A DNA stretch of 64,000 nt, taken from Emiliania huxleyi CCMP1516 (taxonomy: Eukaryota > Haptophyta > Isochrysidales > Noelaerhabdaceae). The position numbers and the translations under genes are program-made. The DNA lies in assembly GCF_000372725.1 (NCBI RefSeq), contig NW_005195736.1, positions 472,993 through 536,992 on the forward strand, written 5' to 3'. Shown one piece after another: positions 20,041-31,333 of this stretch. Under the pieces are notes generated by a model. The model saw only the letters and a list, made by a program, of their open reading frames with translations. It was not told where the DNA came from and made no database searches. How positions within the stretch are numbered: position 1 is the stretch's first letter; each line of letters starts with the position of its first letter.

Positions 20041-23000
20041 CTCCACCGAGGCCGACGGTGCGGTCGCGAGGCAGAGCGTGTTGGCAGAGGTGCGGGGCGG
20101 AGTCGAGCCCACCTTTTCATCCACCACCTTTGGCTCCGCCTTCACCACGGCGCGGCAGCGCAGCAGATGAGTGACGTCCCCCTGCGTGCCCTCGGGCCCG
20201 CAGATCATCATCAGCGGCACGAGCATCGTGAACGAGTAGATGACGCCCCAGAGGGCGACGAAGAAGATGAACCAGCCCATCTTGACGTAGAAGAGGAAGG
20301 AGGCGAAGAGGAGAGGGACGGCGGCGCCGATGGTCGTGCCCGCGCCGCTGAGCACCGAGATGCCCATGCCTTGCACCGCCTCGGACGCCTTCTCCTGCCG
20401 CCCGCCGTGGGCCTCGTTGTACGCGTGCGCCATGTGCACCGCGTAGTCGATGGCCATGCCGATGACCATGATGATGAGGACGCACGCGCCCGCGTCGATG
20501 TCGTACCCGACCAGCAGCACCGAGGCGATGACGGAGGACATCACCGAGCCGATGGTCAGCTGGAGGCGGAGACGGGAGGTGAGGTCAACTTCTCCACACG
20601 CACGAGGTGGTGGGGCAATCGGCCAGGCAGCCCAGCGGTAATCTCGGGCCATCTCGGGTAATCTAGGGCAATCTGGGCTATAATAGCTCGGCTACAGTCG
20701 TCGGGTCTGCAGCTTAGCGATTGGCTCGCGGGTGCTTCTAGGATGCCGGTTCCTGGTTGGGTGCTGGTGCTGGTGCTTTTCACTGTGTGTCTCAGTGAGA
20801 GTGAGTTCCCGTCGCCCCCGTCCCTGTCTGGAGTTCAAGCCACGTCTCCTGTCGCCAGTCGCTTAGGCGTGGAGAGGGGTCCCTCTTGGAGTGAAGAGTT
20901 GGGGGGCCTGCTCTGGTGCTCGCAGGTGCTACTGCTGGTGCTCGTGCTAGCTGCACCGTGGCGAGCGCCGCCATAATCCAGTTGGCCGAAGAGAGCAGCA
21001 CGACCGCGAACGCGACGAAGAGCGAGACGACGATGCCCTTGATGGCGGTGTTCATGCAGACCTCGAGCAGCCACCACAGGTAGTGGATGTTGCCCAGGTC
21101 GGTGGCGAAGCAGAAGTCCTAGGTGAGGTGAGAGAAGGTGAGGGTAAGGTGAGCTTCTCCCCGCACACACAAAGAGTGGTGGGGCAGGGGGGGGGGGGGG
21201 GGGGGGCAACCCTCGCATCTCCACACCCATCCAGGCAGGAGCCCCACGGCACACACTGTGCAAGGCCCGGTGCGCGTGGGTGAGCAGAAGTCCTGCTCGC
21301 CGTCGCCGCCGCACTCGGCGCCCACGATGCTCTTCCAGTCGTCGACGGGGCCCTGCAGCACCGTGTCGATAAACTCGATGTTGGCGGGGACGGTGGTGTT
21401 GAAGGAGTGCCAGTAGGCCTGCGTTGACAATTATTCATCACTGATTATGATTTGTATCAGTGATCAGGAGGCCTAATGGGTATGATTTAGTATGCAGTAG
21501 GCCTTGATGACGTCGCCGCCCTCCACGACGAAACCCGCGTACAGCGCCCAGCCGTCCGTCGCCGAGAGGAGCGCGGCGTACGCGGGCGACGCGTAGAAGT
21601 CGACCAGCGCCGCCGCCAGCTCCGCCTCGGTGGCGTACGGGAAGGCGGAGGAGTTGGCGGCGCGCAGCTGGTTCAGGATGCAGTACGCCTCGCCGTTGCC
21701 GTCCGCACCCGTTCGGACGTACGCGGCGTAAGCAGCGCCCGCCACTCTGTCGCAGTCGTCGACAATCTTCTGCTGCAGCGCCGCGTCGAAGTCCACGCCG
21801 GCGTCGTACTTGACGTCGACGGCGAACCCGTCCTCGCCCTGCGCGAAGAGCAGCCAGTTGTACGGGTACCGGGACGCCTTCTCCTCGAAGCCGTAGCACA
21901 TGGTCATCTTGAACACCACGTCCGAGGTGAAGTGGTCCTTTGGGATGCCGCCGCCGCCGTAGCCCGCCAGAGCGAGCGGGTTGGAGTCGGCGAAGGTCTG
22001 CGTCTCTCCCGACTCCCACAGAACCGCCGTGACGGCGACAGAGGCGACGAGCGTCGCGAGGGCGACGGCGAGCACGTAGTAGCGCGCCTTGTAGATGCCG
22101 GGCGCGACCACCTCGCGCATGCCCTTGGTGAGGCGCCCCTCCTAGACGAGACACGGCCGAGAGATGGCCGAGATGACCCGAGATTACCCCTTGGTGAGGC
22201 GACCCCCTCTCCTTGTGCTCGGCGCCGGCGTCGGGGCGCTCACACGAGCGAAGGCAGCCTGCAGTGTGAATGCAGCGAAGTGAGGGGTGTGAAGACGGTC
22301 TCGTGCAGTGTACTCAGAGCGCCGTGTGAGAACGGGGGGTGCGGCAGTGACACAGCTAAATACGGTCGATGAAGCGGAGTACGTGTCCTCTCGTGTCGAG
22401 CGAGAGCGCGAGCTGGGAAGGAAGAACATGAATGCGTATTCCGCTTCTAGGGATGGCAGCCGCACGGTCCTAGATGAGCAGAGATCACCCGAGATGAGCC
22501 GAGAGGAGCCGAGAGGAGCCGAGAGGAGCCGAGAGGAGCCGAAATGAGCCGAGAGGAGCCGAGAGGAGCCGAGAGGAGCTCGAGATTGGCCGAGATGACG
22601 AGATTGGCCGAGATAGCGAGCCTGTGTCGCACGCGAAGTAGGTTGCGTGCACGCAAGTGAGCGCGGGAAAGAGGGTGATGGCCTGGACACAACACCGTGC
22701 GATCCAAAAGAGACCGTGCACGTTGGCGAGGGCGGGGAGGGGGTGGTGGCCATGCAGTAGTTGACGGCGATCACGAGGGCGTTGAAGATGCCGAAGCACC
22801 AGAAGAAGGGGATCGAGCTGGCCATGTTGAGGAGCAGGCAGATCACCGTCGTCGCCGTCGTATTGAGCATGCCGCTCGCCGCGCGGTGGAAAGTCCACGC
22901 GTGCCGCTTGACTAGGTCGCCACGGAGCAGCGGCTGCGCGGCGCTCTCCTTCCACGTGTCCGACCAGACGAAGATGTCGTCTGCACCGATGCAGAGGATG

Positions 23001-24476
23001 AGAAAGATGGCCGAGATCTGGAACATGTCGATGTACTGCTGTTGGAAGACGCCGACCCAGAGCGCCATGCCGCCGAGGAAGGCGAGGAAGATTTGCAGCA
23101 TCCCGGCGCAGGCGAGGAAGAGCGAGCCGACCATGAGCCAGATGAAGAGGAAGATGAAGATGACAGACACGGGCACGAGGGTGGTCAGGTCCTTAAATAC
23201 GTACCGCAGGCCGTCCTCCCAGTAAGTCAACGGCAGCACGTTGATCGGCGAGTCGCGCGCAGGGCTCGTCGCGGCCTTCTTCGCGCCCGGCGCGGTCGCG
23301 CCCGCCGCGTCCATCCCGTCGTAGAAAGCGCCGCCCATGTCGTCGACAAAAGTCGAGTGGGCGTCCTCGAAATCGGTGTCGCTCAGCCAAGACGACGCCG
23401 CCGTGTACTTGGCCCTCGCGTATCGCGTGCCCCCCCACGTGCCGTTTCGGCACTCTTCGAACGCCGTCGTCGGCAGCAGTTCCTCGGCGATATCGGGCGC
23501 TGTGGCGCAACAGTCGAGGAAGCGCTTGGCCCACTGATCAATCGGGGTGAGCGAGCCGTTGCGCCAGTCGTACGTGCGCGACCGGCACGGCGAGATGCCT
23601 AATCATTACTTATTGATGATCGATCGTGTGTTGTTAATGGGTAATTAAGGATTAGGCACGAAGGGTTACCGTATCTGGTCGTGCCACTTACTTTTGCCCC
23701 TGCGGGACGGCAGAGGGTCAAGTTGTCTGTCTCGCAGAAGCCGGCCACGCAGCCGGCCTGAGGCCAGGATTCGAGCTGTTTGGGGGGTAGGGTAGGGGGG
23801 GGGCGCGGGGTCGGCCGACCTCGTGAGCTTCGTCCGAGACGTAGAGGTAGTTGAGCAGCGTCTTTGGCGACTCGCACTGTGCGCTGCCGTCGGTGAAACT
23901 TATTACTTTTGTGCAGTGCGTCGTCCAGTCGCGCACCGCCAGCACGAACTCCTCCGCGCGCGCCATCGCGCTGACCTTGTCCGCAGAGTCAAAGAGGTTG
24001 CCTCCGTCAAACGCGTCATAGGTGTAAGCTGACTCCATGTAGGTGGTGTTGTCGGCCGCGAAGCTGCGCGACTCGTACCGGTTCTCGGGCTTGGACGCCT
24101 CGGCAAACCCCTGAAACTGGAGGTTGGTCGTCGCCTTCTCGTCGGAGAAGACGAAGTTCATCATGATGCTGAAGTCTTTGAGGCCGAGCGCCATTAGCAG
24201 CGCGAGGACTATGTAGACGGCGAGCCACGAGAAGCACATGCAGACCGGCCGTCCCGCGTTGAGCTTCGAGTACTTGCCAGGCTCGATGTCTGCGAATACG
24301 TTCGGGCGCGGGCGAGTCAGTGTGCAGGCGAGGCGGGCTGGCCCGGTGCACAGGCTCGGTGGCGACGCGCCGTCATCGCCCGCCTCGGACTTGATGGACA
24401 GCGACCGCGTGGACAGCCATTCTTTGTGACGCTTCCGAAGCGTCGGCGTGGTGGGTCGTAGGCAAGAGTAACCCAT
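19966..24476 (-). CDS. Dispatched/Patched-like RND transporter with sterol-sensing-type domain, 9 exons
   Basis: Minus-strand exons by frame continuity: 24476-23820, 23757-23670, 23598-22751, 22682-22622, 22258-22212, 22141-21503, 21418-21293, 21118-20957, 20559-19966, giving about 1073 aa. Features in order: a cytosolic N-terminus and first helix (CFSWLAVYIVLALLMALGL), then a first lumenal domain rich in Cys. Next comes a helix bundle with the TM4 motif LILCIGADDIFVWSD (about 455). A second lumenal domain has paired Cys, and the C-terminal helix set carries the TM10 motif GMAIDYAVHMAHAY (about 920). GxxDD and GxxxDY are the ion-relay motifs of RND carriers such as Dispatched, Patched and NPC1, which move sterols or lipidated cargo using a cation gradient. 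The substrate here is unknown. Introns use GC three times, GA twice and GT three times. Several begin with the same bases as the following exon. The first exon could have an upstream partner. Confidence 0.75.
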
Positions 24477-24905
24477 GAGCAAAGAGGCGGTAGAGGCGAG
24501 CTCCGCCCCAAACGCAATCCCATCCCCACGCTCTCACCTTTGGGGACCCGCTGTGTGCGGGGCGGGCCCCTGCCCAGGGACGACGGCAAGAGACCCAAGG
24601 GTGAATCCACCCTTGTTCTCCGCCTGGGTTTGCGTGCGTGGGGGTGTGGTATGGTGAGGATCCTTTGGCGTTTCCCACGGCTAGCGTCTGGTGTCCAGTG
24701 TCAGCAGCGCGCACATCCTCGGAGAGTGGCCGCTATACGGGCTACGGGGCTGGGGGGGTCTATGAGTAGGAAGAAGAGCAAATGCTCGTTTTTCTCGTGC
24801 TCCCACCCGCAACTCCGACGTCCCCTGCCGCAAGTAGCAAGCGCCCACGTGCCGCCCGCGCCGCCGCGTCCCTTCCGGCACTCTTTGCCGAGCTCGAGCG
24901 GATAG

Positions 24906-25295
24906 ATGGTGGCAACGAATAGCTACAGCCGCATGCAAGTCGGAAGTCAAGTCATCCTGAAGACGGGCAAGAGTCCCCGCATGAGAAGTGGCGACCCAGC
25001 ACTCGTGGGCAAGCGTGCAACCATCGTCAATGGCATCGAAGGGGCTGCAACTCTCACGGTGCAAGTGCAAGGCATGCTCGAGTCCCCCATCACGTTGTAC
25101 AGTGGGGTTGACAACCTTCGGATCGCGCTGTCCCCTCGAAGCGAGGTCCTTGCAAACGTGCAAGCGGTGCGCGAAGCAATGAGAGATCTTGATGCCTCGC
25201 TCGAACCATTCGACGCTGCACGCAACTATCCGCACGTGGACGAGATACAGAGGCTGTGGGAGGGTTTGCGCCGGTGGGTGGAGTGGAGGAGGTAA
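24906..25295 (+). CDS. Hypothetical protein, 129 aa
   Basis: A clean single-exon frame from ATG 24906. The first 75 residues alternate hydrophobic and polar positions with several glycines (VGSQVILKTGK, LVGKRATIVNG, LTVQVQG, YSGVDNLRIAL), which looks like a small SH3/KOW-type beta barrel. Residues 80-129 look helical and charged (VQAVREAMRDLDASLE, IQRLWEGLRRWVEWRR). I do not recognise the family. Codon use is typical of coding DNA here and the opposite strand lacks an equally natural translation. It lies 430 bases from the divergently oriented RND-transporter start, so a shared promoter region is possible. Confidence 0.5.
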   Translation: MVATNSYSRMQVGSQVILKTGKSPRMRSGDPALVGKRATIVNGIEGAATLTVQVQGMLESPITLYSGVDNLRIALSPRSEVLANVQAVREAMRDLDASLEPFDAARNYPHVDEIQRLWEGLRRWVEWRR

Positions 25296-25591
25296 CGTGC
25301 TGTCGCGACGCCGTGAGGGGTCGCAGGGGAGGCTGGCGCGTGACAGCGCTGCTCGGCCCGTCGCGGCGTCCCGGGCGGCGGCGGGTCTGATCTCGCGGCA
25401 CACTCTCGGAGAGCGTTCACCCGCATGGCTCGCGTATCTTTATCTCGCGTTCTTTGCTGCGACGGCAAAAATGACGGCAATACTGACTTGTTTGCGGTTC
25501 GCGCCGAGTGGAGGGGGCGCACATGGCGACGTGCCGTGGAACTACAGCCGCACCTCGCTAGCCTCTATCGCCTCCCTCGGCACGCTGCGGA

Positions 25592-26237
25592 TCAGCGTCT
25601 GCCAGTGGGATTTCCGTCGCTCGGCTGTCCTGTCGGGGCGGCCGCGACGCCCTCGGCCGGAGCGGCGGCAGCCACCCCACTCGCTGCCTCGCCACCGGCA
25701 GCGGGCTGCCGCGGAGGCATCGTGCCCTGCCCGACCGCAGGCTTTATGCCGGCGGAGCCGGCGGATGCATGCACTCCCGCCTCGGCCGCGAGCATCACGC
25801 CGCCCGCCGGGGTCACCATCCCAGCGATCTCAACCGCCTGGATGGCCGCCCGAAGCGACGAGCAGACGGCTTGCCCCGCCTCATCGCCGTAGCGGTGGGT
25901 AGCCACGCTGTCGGCCGCATCCACGCTGTCGATGGCCATGGCCCGCCCCGCCTTCTCGAGGGCCTATATGCCACTCGTCGGCGCGAGTGAGAGCGGGGTG
26001 GGCATTCGGCACCCCCTCTGCCTGCGCGCTGAGGAGGGCCTCGCCAACAGAGAGGAGGCCCGTGCCAAAGGCCGCCAGCGGCGACTTGACGCTGCGCAGC
26101 GCCTTGTCCCGGCGCGAGGGCAGCCGCAGCTGCTGGCTGGCCCGCGCGCGCTGCCTCGCCCGCTGCCGCCGCCCCTCGGACACGCGGCTGGCACGCCGAC
26201 CCACCATGCCGCCAGCATAGTTGATGCCTTCCATCGC
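25592..26237 (-). CDS. Spartin/senescence-domain protein, C-terminal part (5' exons not found)
   Basis: Two exons (26237-26013 and 25963-25592) join in phase 0 through a 49-base GT-AG intron. The translation has EGINYAGGMV at the start, then SPLAAFGTGLLSVGEALL and ALEKAGRAMAIDSVDAADSV. It ends with THRYGDEAGQAVCSSLRAAI, close to the HKYGxxAGxAT element of spartin and plant senescence/dehydration-associated proteins. Those proteins bind lipid droplets, endosomes or plastid lipids. About 199 aa are visible; the family usually has a further N-terminal half. The first visible exon follows a good acceptor (CCCAG), so an upstream exon is expected, but none could be recognised in 26240-26800. The locus may be truncated or split by the poly-C intron at 26300. 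The tail after residue 120 is Ala/Pro-rich. Confidence 0.6.
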
Positions 26238-26805
26238 CTGGGCACGCGGGAAGGTTTGTCAAGTTCGGCTTTGGGGAGACCGGACAGACATGAGTTGGGG
26301 AGGGGGGAGGGGGGGGGGGGGGGGGGCGTGCGCCGTGCGTCCCGCTCTTGCGGCTGCGCTCTCTTGCCCAGCCACACGGCTCTAGCTTATTCTTCATCAT
26401 GAAGGTGTAATTATCATCTCGTCTCTGGAGAGAGCCACATACACCACATTGAGCCACACCCACAGCACACGCCACGCACCGCATCCCGCTCAACCCCTTA
26501 CCCCTCTCACTCAAGGGGGGCGAAAACGAAATATCAGGCTGTCTTGACCGCTGGGCCGCCATTGAGCAGTGAGTGTTTGTTGGGGGCGTGAGCACGCAGG
26601 ACATCGAGACCCTCCACCCTTTGTGGCTTGGGTCTGCACCGCACTGATGGATCCCGGCGCGCAGCTGCAATCTGTACTGAGTGACGGCGTGGCCATGCTG
26701 TCCGGCATGCAGCCTCCGCCTGTCATTGCTTTTCACAGCCTTGTCATGAGGCCTCCGTTGAGTGAAAGACGAAAGGCTGTCGGTAGCCGGTAGGGCAGCC
26801 CATCC
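26238..26805. other. Region between spartin-like and LRR genes; contains long G run
   Basis: A run of about 19 G with few interruptions lies near 26308-26326 (C on the spartin-like coding strand, so probably intronic). No exon with senescence-domain signal and no other gene was recognised. The promoter of the plus-strand LRR gene should be at the right end. Confidence 0.4.
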
Positions 26806-28018
26806 ATGCCCCGGAAGCGAGTGAGTTTAATCCACATACAGCTGCTGTTAACGGCGGCTTGCTCTTCCTCGGCGCCGCCCTTCTTCCCGCTCACGCTTCT
26901 CCTGCTGGCGGATCGCTGCGAGGCGGCGGGCACAGCCTGCGACAACAACGTGCCATGCTCTTCTGGATGCCCTACCGGCGAGTATGGCACATCGCTGTGC
27001 GACGGCACCTTCACGGGCACCAGGGTGGATCTGGACAACCAAGAGCTGTCGGGCACCATCCCTCCGCAGCTGGGTGACAACTCGCAGCTGCGGGAACTTT
27101 ACCTAGACGGCAACGCCGTCTCGGGCACCATCCCTGCGGATATGCGCAGACTCTGGCAGCTGCAGAATCTTTACCTGCACGGCAACTCAATCTCGGGCAC
27201 CATCCCTGAGACGGACAAGTGGTGGCAGCTGAAGGAACTCTACCTGTACAACAATGACATCTCCGGAACGGTGCCGTCGCAGCTCAAGGACCTGCCTCTG
27301 AAGTACTGCAAGCTGGGCGGCACCAACCATTTCGCCTGCCCCCTGCCCGCCCTTCCCGATATCTGCATCTCGGGCTCGTACTACCCGACGGAGTGCAACT
27401 ACCCGCCGCCCCAGCCGCCGCCATCTCCCTCTCCGCCCCCGCCCCCGCCCTCGCCGCCCCCGCCCTCGCCGCCCCGTCCCTCGCCGCCCCCTCCCTCGCC
27501 GCCCCCTCCCTCGCCGCCACCTCCCTCGCCGCCACCACCCTGGCCGCCGCCGCTCTCCCCGCCGCCCCCTCCCTCGCCGCCACCTCCCTCGCCGCCACCA
27601 CCCTGGCCGCCGCCGCTCTCTCCGCCCCCTCCATCGCCGCCCCCACCAAGCCCACTACCGCCTTCCCCGCCACCATCGCCCCCACCAAGCCCACTACCGC
27701 CTTCCCCGCCACCACCTCCTGCACCGCCGTCTCCGCCGCCGCCGCCGCCGCCGCCGCCGTCGCCGCCAGGGGTGACAAAGCCAAACCCACCGCCGCCGAT
27801 GCCGCCCTGGCCGCCGGGGGAGCGGCCAGAACCTCCCCCGTCCCCGCTACCGCCGCCGCCACAGCCACCGCCCCCGCCGCCGCCGCCGCCGCCGCCTCTC
27901 TCGCCTCCAGCAACGCCGCCGCCGCCGCCGCCGCCGAAGCCGCCGCCGAAGCCGCCGCCTCTCTCGCCTCCAGCAACACCGCCGCCGCCGCCGCCGCCGC
28001 CTCTCTCGCCTCCAGCAA

Positions 28019-28051
<33 letters not shown>

Positions 28052-28746
28052 TCGCCCCATCCCCACCCGTCTACGCCCTCGGCGACTCGCTAAAGCTAAA
28101 CTTGGACGACCGAAACCGGACATCCACTCCGAGTGCTCCCCCCCCCCTCCTTCGCGATCACGTGGTAAAGGCGGGCCGAGCCATCCTCGCCAAGTCCCCG
28201 CTGGAGTTGGCGCTGGGAGTAGCCGGGTGGCTGCTCTTCCTGGCGCTCTGCTTCTCCCGCTGCTGCTGCCGGCGGCGCGAGCCGCCTCGCAAGCGGCTCG
28301 TGGAGCCCGACGAGGAGGAGGCGGGGGACGGCAAGCCGAGTCCGCGGCGGCCGAAGCGCCGCTCAGATGCCATGCCGTTCTTGCACGCCAACCGGTCCGC
28401 AGCGGAGCTGGAGCTGGCGGAGCAGGTGGCGGAGCTGGAGCGGCGCCTCTCCGTGAGCAAGGCCACAGAACTGGCGGAGCAGGTGGCGCACACAAACCGT
28501 CCCGCAGCGGAGCTGGAGCTGGAGGAGCAGGTGGCGGAGCTGGAGCGGCGCCTCTCCGTGACCGAGGCCACAGAACTGGCGGAGCAGGTGGCGCACACAG
28601 ACCGGTCCGCAGCGGAGCTGGAGCTGGCGGAGCAGGTGGCGGAGCTGGAGCGGCGCCTCACCGTGAGCAAGGCCACAGAACTGGCGGAGCAGGTGGCGCA
28701 CGAGCTGGCGGAGCAGGTGGCGGAGCTGGAGCGGCGTGATCCGTGA
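26806..28746 (+). CDS. LRR-(Ser-Pro)n-transmembrane-coiled-coil receptor-like protein
   Basis: Single-exon 646 aa. A secretory leader (hydrophobic about 8-38, LLLTAACSSSAPPFFPLTLL) precedes a Cys-rich cap (about 43-70). Next are about four plant-type leucine-rich repeats (about 78-180: LRELYLDGNAVSGTIP, LQNLYLHGNSISGTIP, LKELYLYNNDISGTVP) and a Cys-containing end cap. A ~230-residue Ser/Pro stalk (about 195-425) of SPPPPSP units, typical of hydroxyproline-rich wall glycoproteins, follows. A single membrane helix (about 465-482, LALGVAGWLLFLALCF) is followed by CCCRRR. The cytosolic tail (about 485-646) ends in three tandem ~39-residue coiled-coil repeats (ELAEQVAELERRL, KATELAEQVAH). It is probably a surface sensor or adhesin anchored by the wall stalk, and its inside end could oligomerise. 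No kinase domain is present. Confidence 0.8.
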
Positions 28747-29243
28747 ATGTATTTTCTTCTCGCAATAACCGCAAGCGGTATACCCTAATAAGTAATATAG
28801 TATACGGTCTGTGAAAAAATGAGTTTGCTCCGCGCCTCCGGCGCACCCCACGACGATGGTTCGATGCGATGACTACCAATCGAAAATCGAATGCTGCCAT
28901 GGCGCATGCATCAAACACCTCACGTCCGCACAGCACACGCGAGCACACAGACAGCACATGCACAGCCGCCTCAACAGACACGCACGCACACAGCACACGC
29001 ACCACCCGCACCCCTGTTGCCCCGTACTGACGTACCGCAAGAAATGCGACTGACCCTGAAGGGGTCGTACTGGCTGGTGAGATGCCGATCACATAAATAG
29101 GGTGCGCCCGACACCCGCAACGCGAGTTGCTTGTGCGGGTGTGAGCGGCTACCGGCCTCGGGCGCGCCCCCCTCCTCCCCGCCACGAGCCTCTGCTCGCG
29201 CACGAGCAGCGGGCGCCGGGGCCCGTGGCCCCGTGGAGCAGCC
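28747..29243. other. Intergenic region between convergent genes
   Basis: The 3' flank of the LRR gene begins TGTATTTTCTTCTC, resembling the repeat TATTTTCTTCTCATAACAAG found at 44325 and 58790. An AC-rich stretch (28920-29010) follows. No gene is recognised. Confidence 0.4.
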
Positions 29244-31333
29244 TCAGAGGCTCGTGACGACGGTGTTGTACACGCAGACCGGGATCAGCACCAGCCCGAT
29301 GGCGAGCAACAGTGCCGCCGCGAGCTTGCGTCTGGGCACGGAGGACGACTGGGCGGTCCGCGTGGGCACGCGCCGCAGCAGCAGGTACGACGCCGCGGGA
29401 AGGACGTACGAGAGCAGCACGCCGCACGTCGAGCCGAGGAAGCCCCACACGACGGACACGTCGTCCACGCTGGCGGTGCAGGCGAGCGAGAGGCCCATGA
29501 TGCAGGAGGAGAGGACGACGCGCGTGGCGAGCGGCAGGTCACCCACCTCCTCTTTCACCCGGAACACCTCCCCGACGCTCGAGCCGCCCACGCTCGAGCC
29601 GCAGCTCGTCGCGAGCGGGTGCGACGGGCGGATCGACGGGGCAGCCTGCTGCGCCGCCGGCCCGCCCGCCCGCTCGTCGTCGTCCCACGAGTCGTAATCG
29701 CCGTGGTCGGCGCCGTCCGCGTCGGCGGCCGCCTCGCTGCCCAGGAGCCGCGCCCCGAGCAGCGGCGAGAGCCTCGAGAGAGCCGAGCGGACGGGCGAGC
29801 AGCACCAGAGCCGGCAACCTGGAGGAGGGAGGCGGTGGAGGCGGTGGAGGCGGTGGAGGGGGGTGGAGGCAGTGGAGGGGGGTGGAGGCAGTGGAGGGGG
29901 GTGGAGGCAGTGGAGGGGGGTGGAGGCGGTGGACGGGGGTGGCACCGCTCGGCGGGAAGGCGGGCGGTGGCGGGGGCGGTGGCGGTGGCGGGGGGCGGGG
30001 GGCGGTGGCGGGGGCGGGGGCGGGGGCGGGGGCGGAGGCTGGGGGTGGAGGAGGAGGGGAGGGGGGTGGCAAGGGCGGTGCGGCGGTGCCGTGGAGCAGC
30101 TGGTGGATCATGTTGCGGCACGGCAGGCAGATGAGCGGGAGGGAGAGGAGGAGGACGACCGAGAGGAGGAGGCGCAGCAGCGACGCGAGCCCGTCACCCT
30201 CCGGGAACATCGCCAGCACGTTGGACGTGACCGGCTGCTCCGTGCAGCGCCCGTACGCGATACCCGCGAGGCCTGCCACCTTGATGGTGGGGGCAGGGGC
30301 GGGCGTTAGGCCGGCGAGACCGGGGCGAGGGGAGGAGGTGGTGGTGGTGGTGGTGTGGTGGTGGTGGTGGTGGTGGTGGTGGTGGTGTGTGTGTGTGGGG
30401 GGGGGGGGGGGGGGGGCTGTCGCCTCAGCCGCAGAGCGGCTGGGCGGTGCCGAGCGAGGCTCTACCCGCCCCGTGGCGCGGATGTGGCGAGGGCGGAGGA
30501 GGCTCTCCTCTCTCCAGGGGTGTGGTCCTCACCGCGTAGAGTGCAAAGGCGATGGAGAAGGCACCGACCACCATCGTGGTCATGCGCCTGCGTGACGGCT
30601 TGCGCAGCTCGGTGTCGAGCGGCAGCGCCGAGAAGCTGCAGATGAAGATGCAGACGAAGACGGGCAGCGCGGAGATGACGTCAGCGGCGGCGGGCGGCGC
30701 GGGGGCGCCAGTCACGACAACCGCCGATTGGTTGCTGGTCAGGCTCTCGGGGGGCGCGGGGCAGGAGAGGCCCTCGTAGGCGAGCACGCCGACGAGGCCG
30801 ACCACACTCGTGACGGAGAGGAGCGACACGTGCCGCAGCGAGTTGAGGGTCGTCATGAAGGTGAGAGGCACCACCGCAAGGACGAGGCACGAGCCGAGCA
30901 GGACCTGCTCCGACCGCGCCATCGGCCGGCCCAGCACAAACTGGGAGGCGAGCGGCGCCGCCAGCTGGCGGAGGAGGAGCGAGTTGGCGACGAGCGTGAG
31001 GAAACACGTGATGACGACCGACCACACGGTCAGCGCCCGCGCCCAAGGCCCAAGTGCCGCCTCGAGCACCTCGTCGAACGTGCGCAGCCCGCCGGCGCGG
31101 CGTGCTCCGCCGAGAAGGAAGTGCACGCCCATCCCGCTCAGCGTCGCGGACGCGGTCAGGATCGCGAGGCCGAGTGCGAGGCCGCTCTTGGCCATCGCCC
31201 ACGGTATGGAGAGCGAGCCGCCGCCGCAGATGATGGAGACGAGCGCAAGGATGCCGTGGCTCACCTCGCCGCGGCGGTGAGCACTGTGGTAGCCGCCGAC
31301 GAAGACGTCTTGCTGGGAGAGGGCGAGGCGCAT
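29244..31333 (-). CDS. Amino-acid/auxin permease family transporter (SLC38-like), 3 exons
   Basis: Exons 31333-30533, 30279-30090 and 29818-29244 give about 521 aa, a normal size for an 11-helix AAAP carrier, which moves neutral amino acids across plasma or vacuole membranes with H+ or Na+. TM1 has the diagnostic unwound helix ILALVSIICGGGSLSIPWAM (about 25-45), with GGGSLSIPWA equal to the G-x-G-x-LxxPxA pattern. TM5-6 and TM8 are clear, and exon 2 begins VAGLAGIAYGRCTE, matching the GYLxFG loop of the family. An acidic loop (DADGADHGDYDSWDDDE) lies in exon 3 before the last helices. Intron 1 is GT-AG; intron 2 has a GC donor. Both introns are filled with minisatellite or G/C-run DNA. The frame extends upstream of 31333 without an ATG, so an earlier start in another exon is possible. 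Confidence 0.8.
29819..30089. repeat. Minisatellite-filled intron of the amino-acid transporter
   Basis: The plus strand shows repeated GGTGGAGGCAGTGGAGGGG units (29825-29940) followed by GGCGGTGGCGGGGGC-type arrays to about 30060. The whole lies inside transporter intron 2. Confidence 0.7.
30330..30420. repeat. (GGT)n microsatellite plus ~18-base G run in transporter intron 1
   Basis: GGT triplets from about 30338 to 30386 run into GTGTGTGT and then a long uninterrupted G run. On the transporter's coding strand this is (ACC)n and a C run. Confidence 0.8.

Noticed and set aside
27284-28739. Ala-rich frames over the LRR gene's Ser-Pro stalk
   Set aside because: Alternative-frame readings of CCG/CCC repeats; the stalk frame connects leader, LRR and membrane helix.
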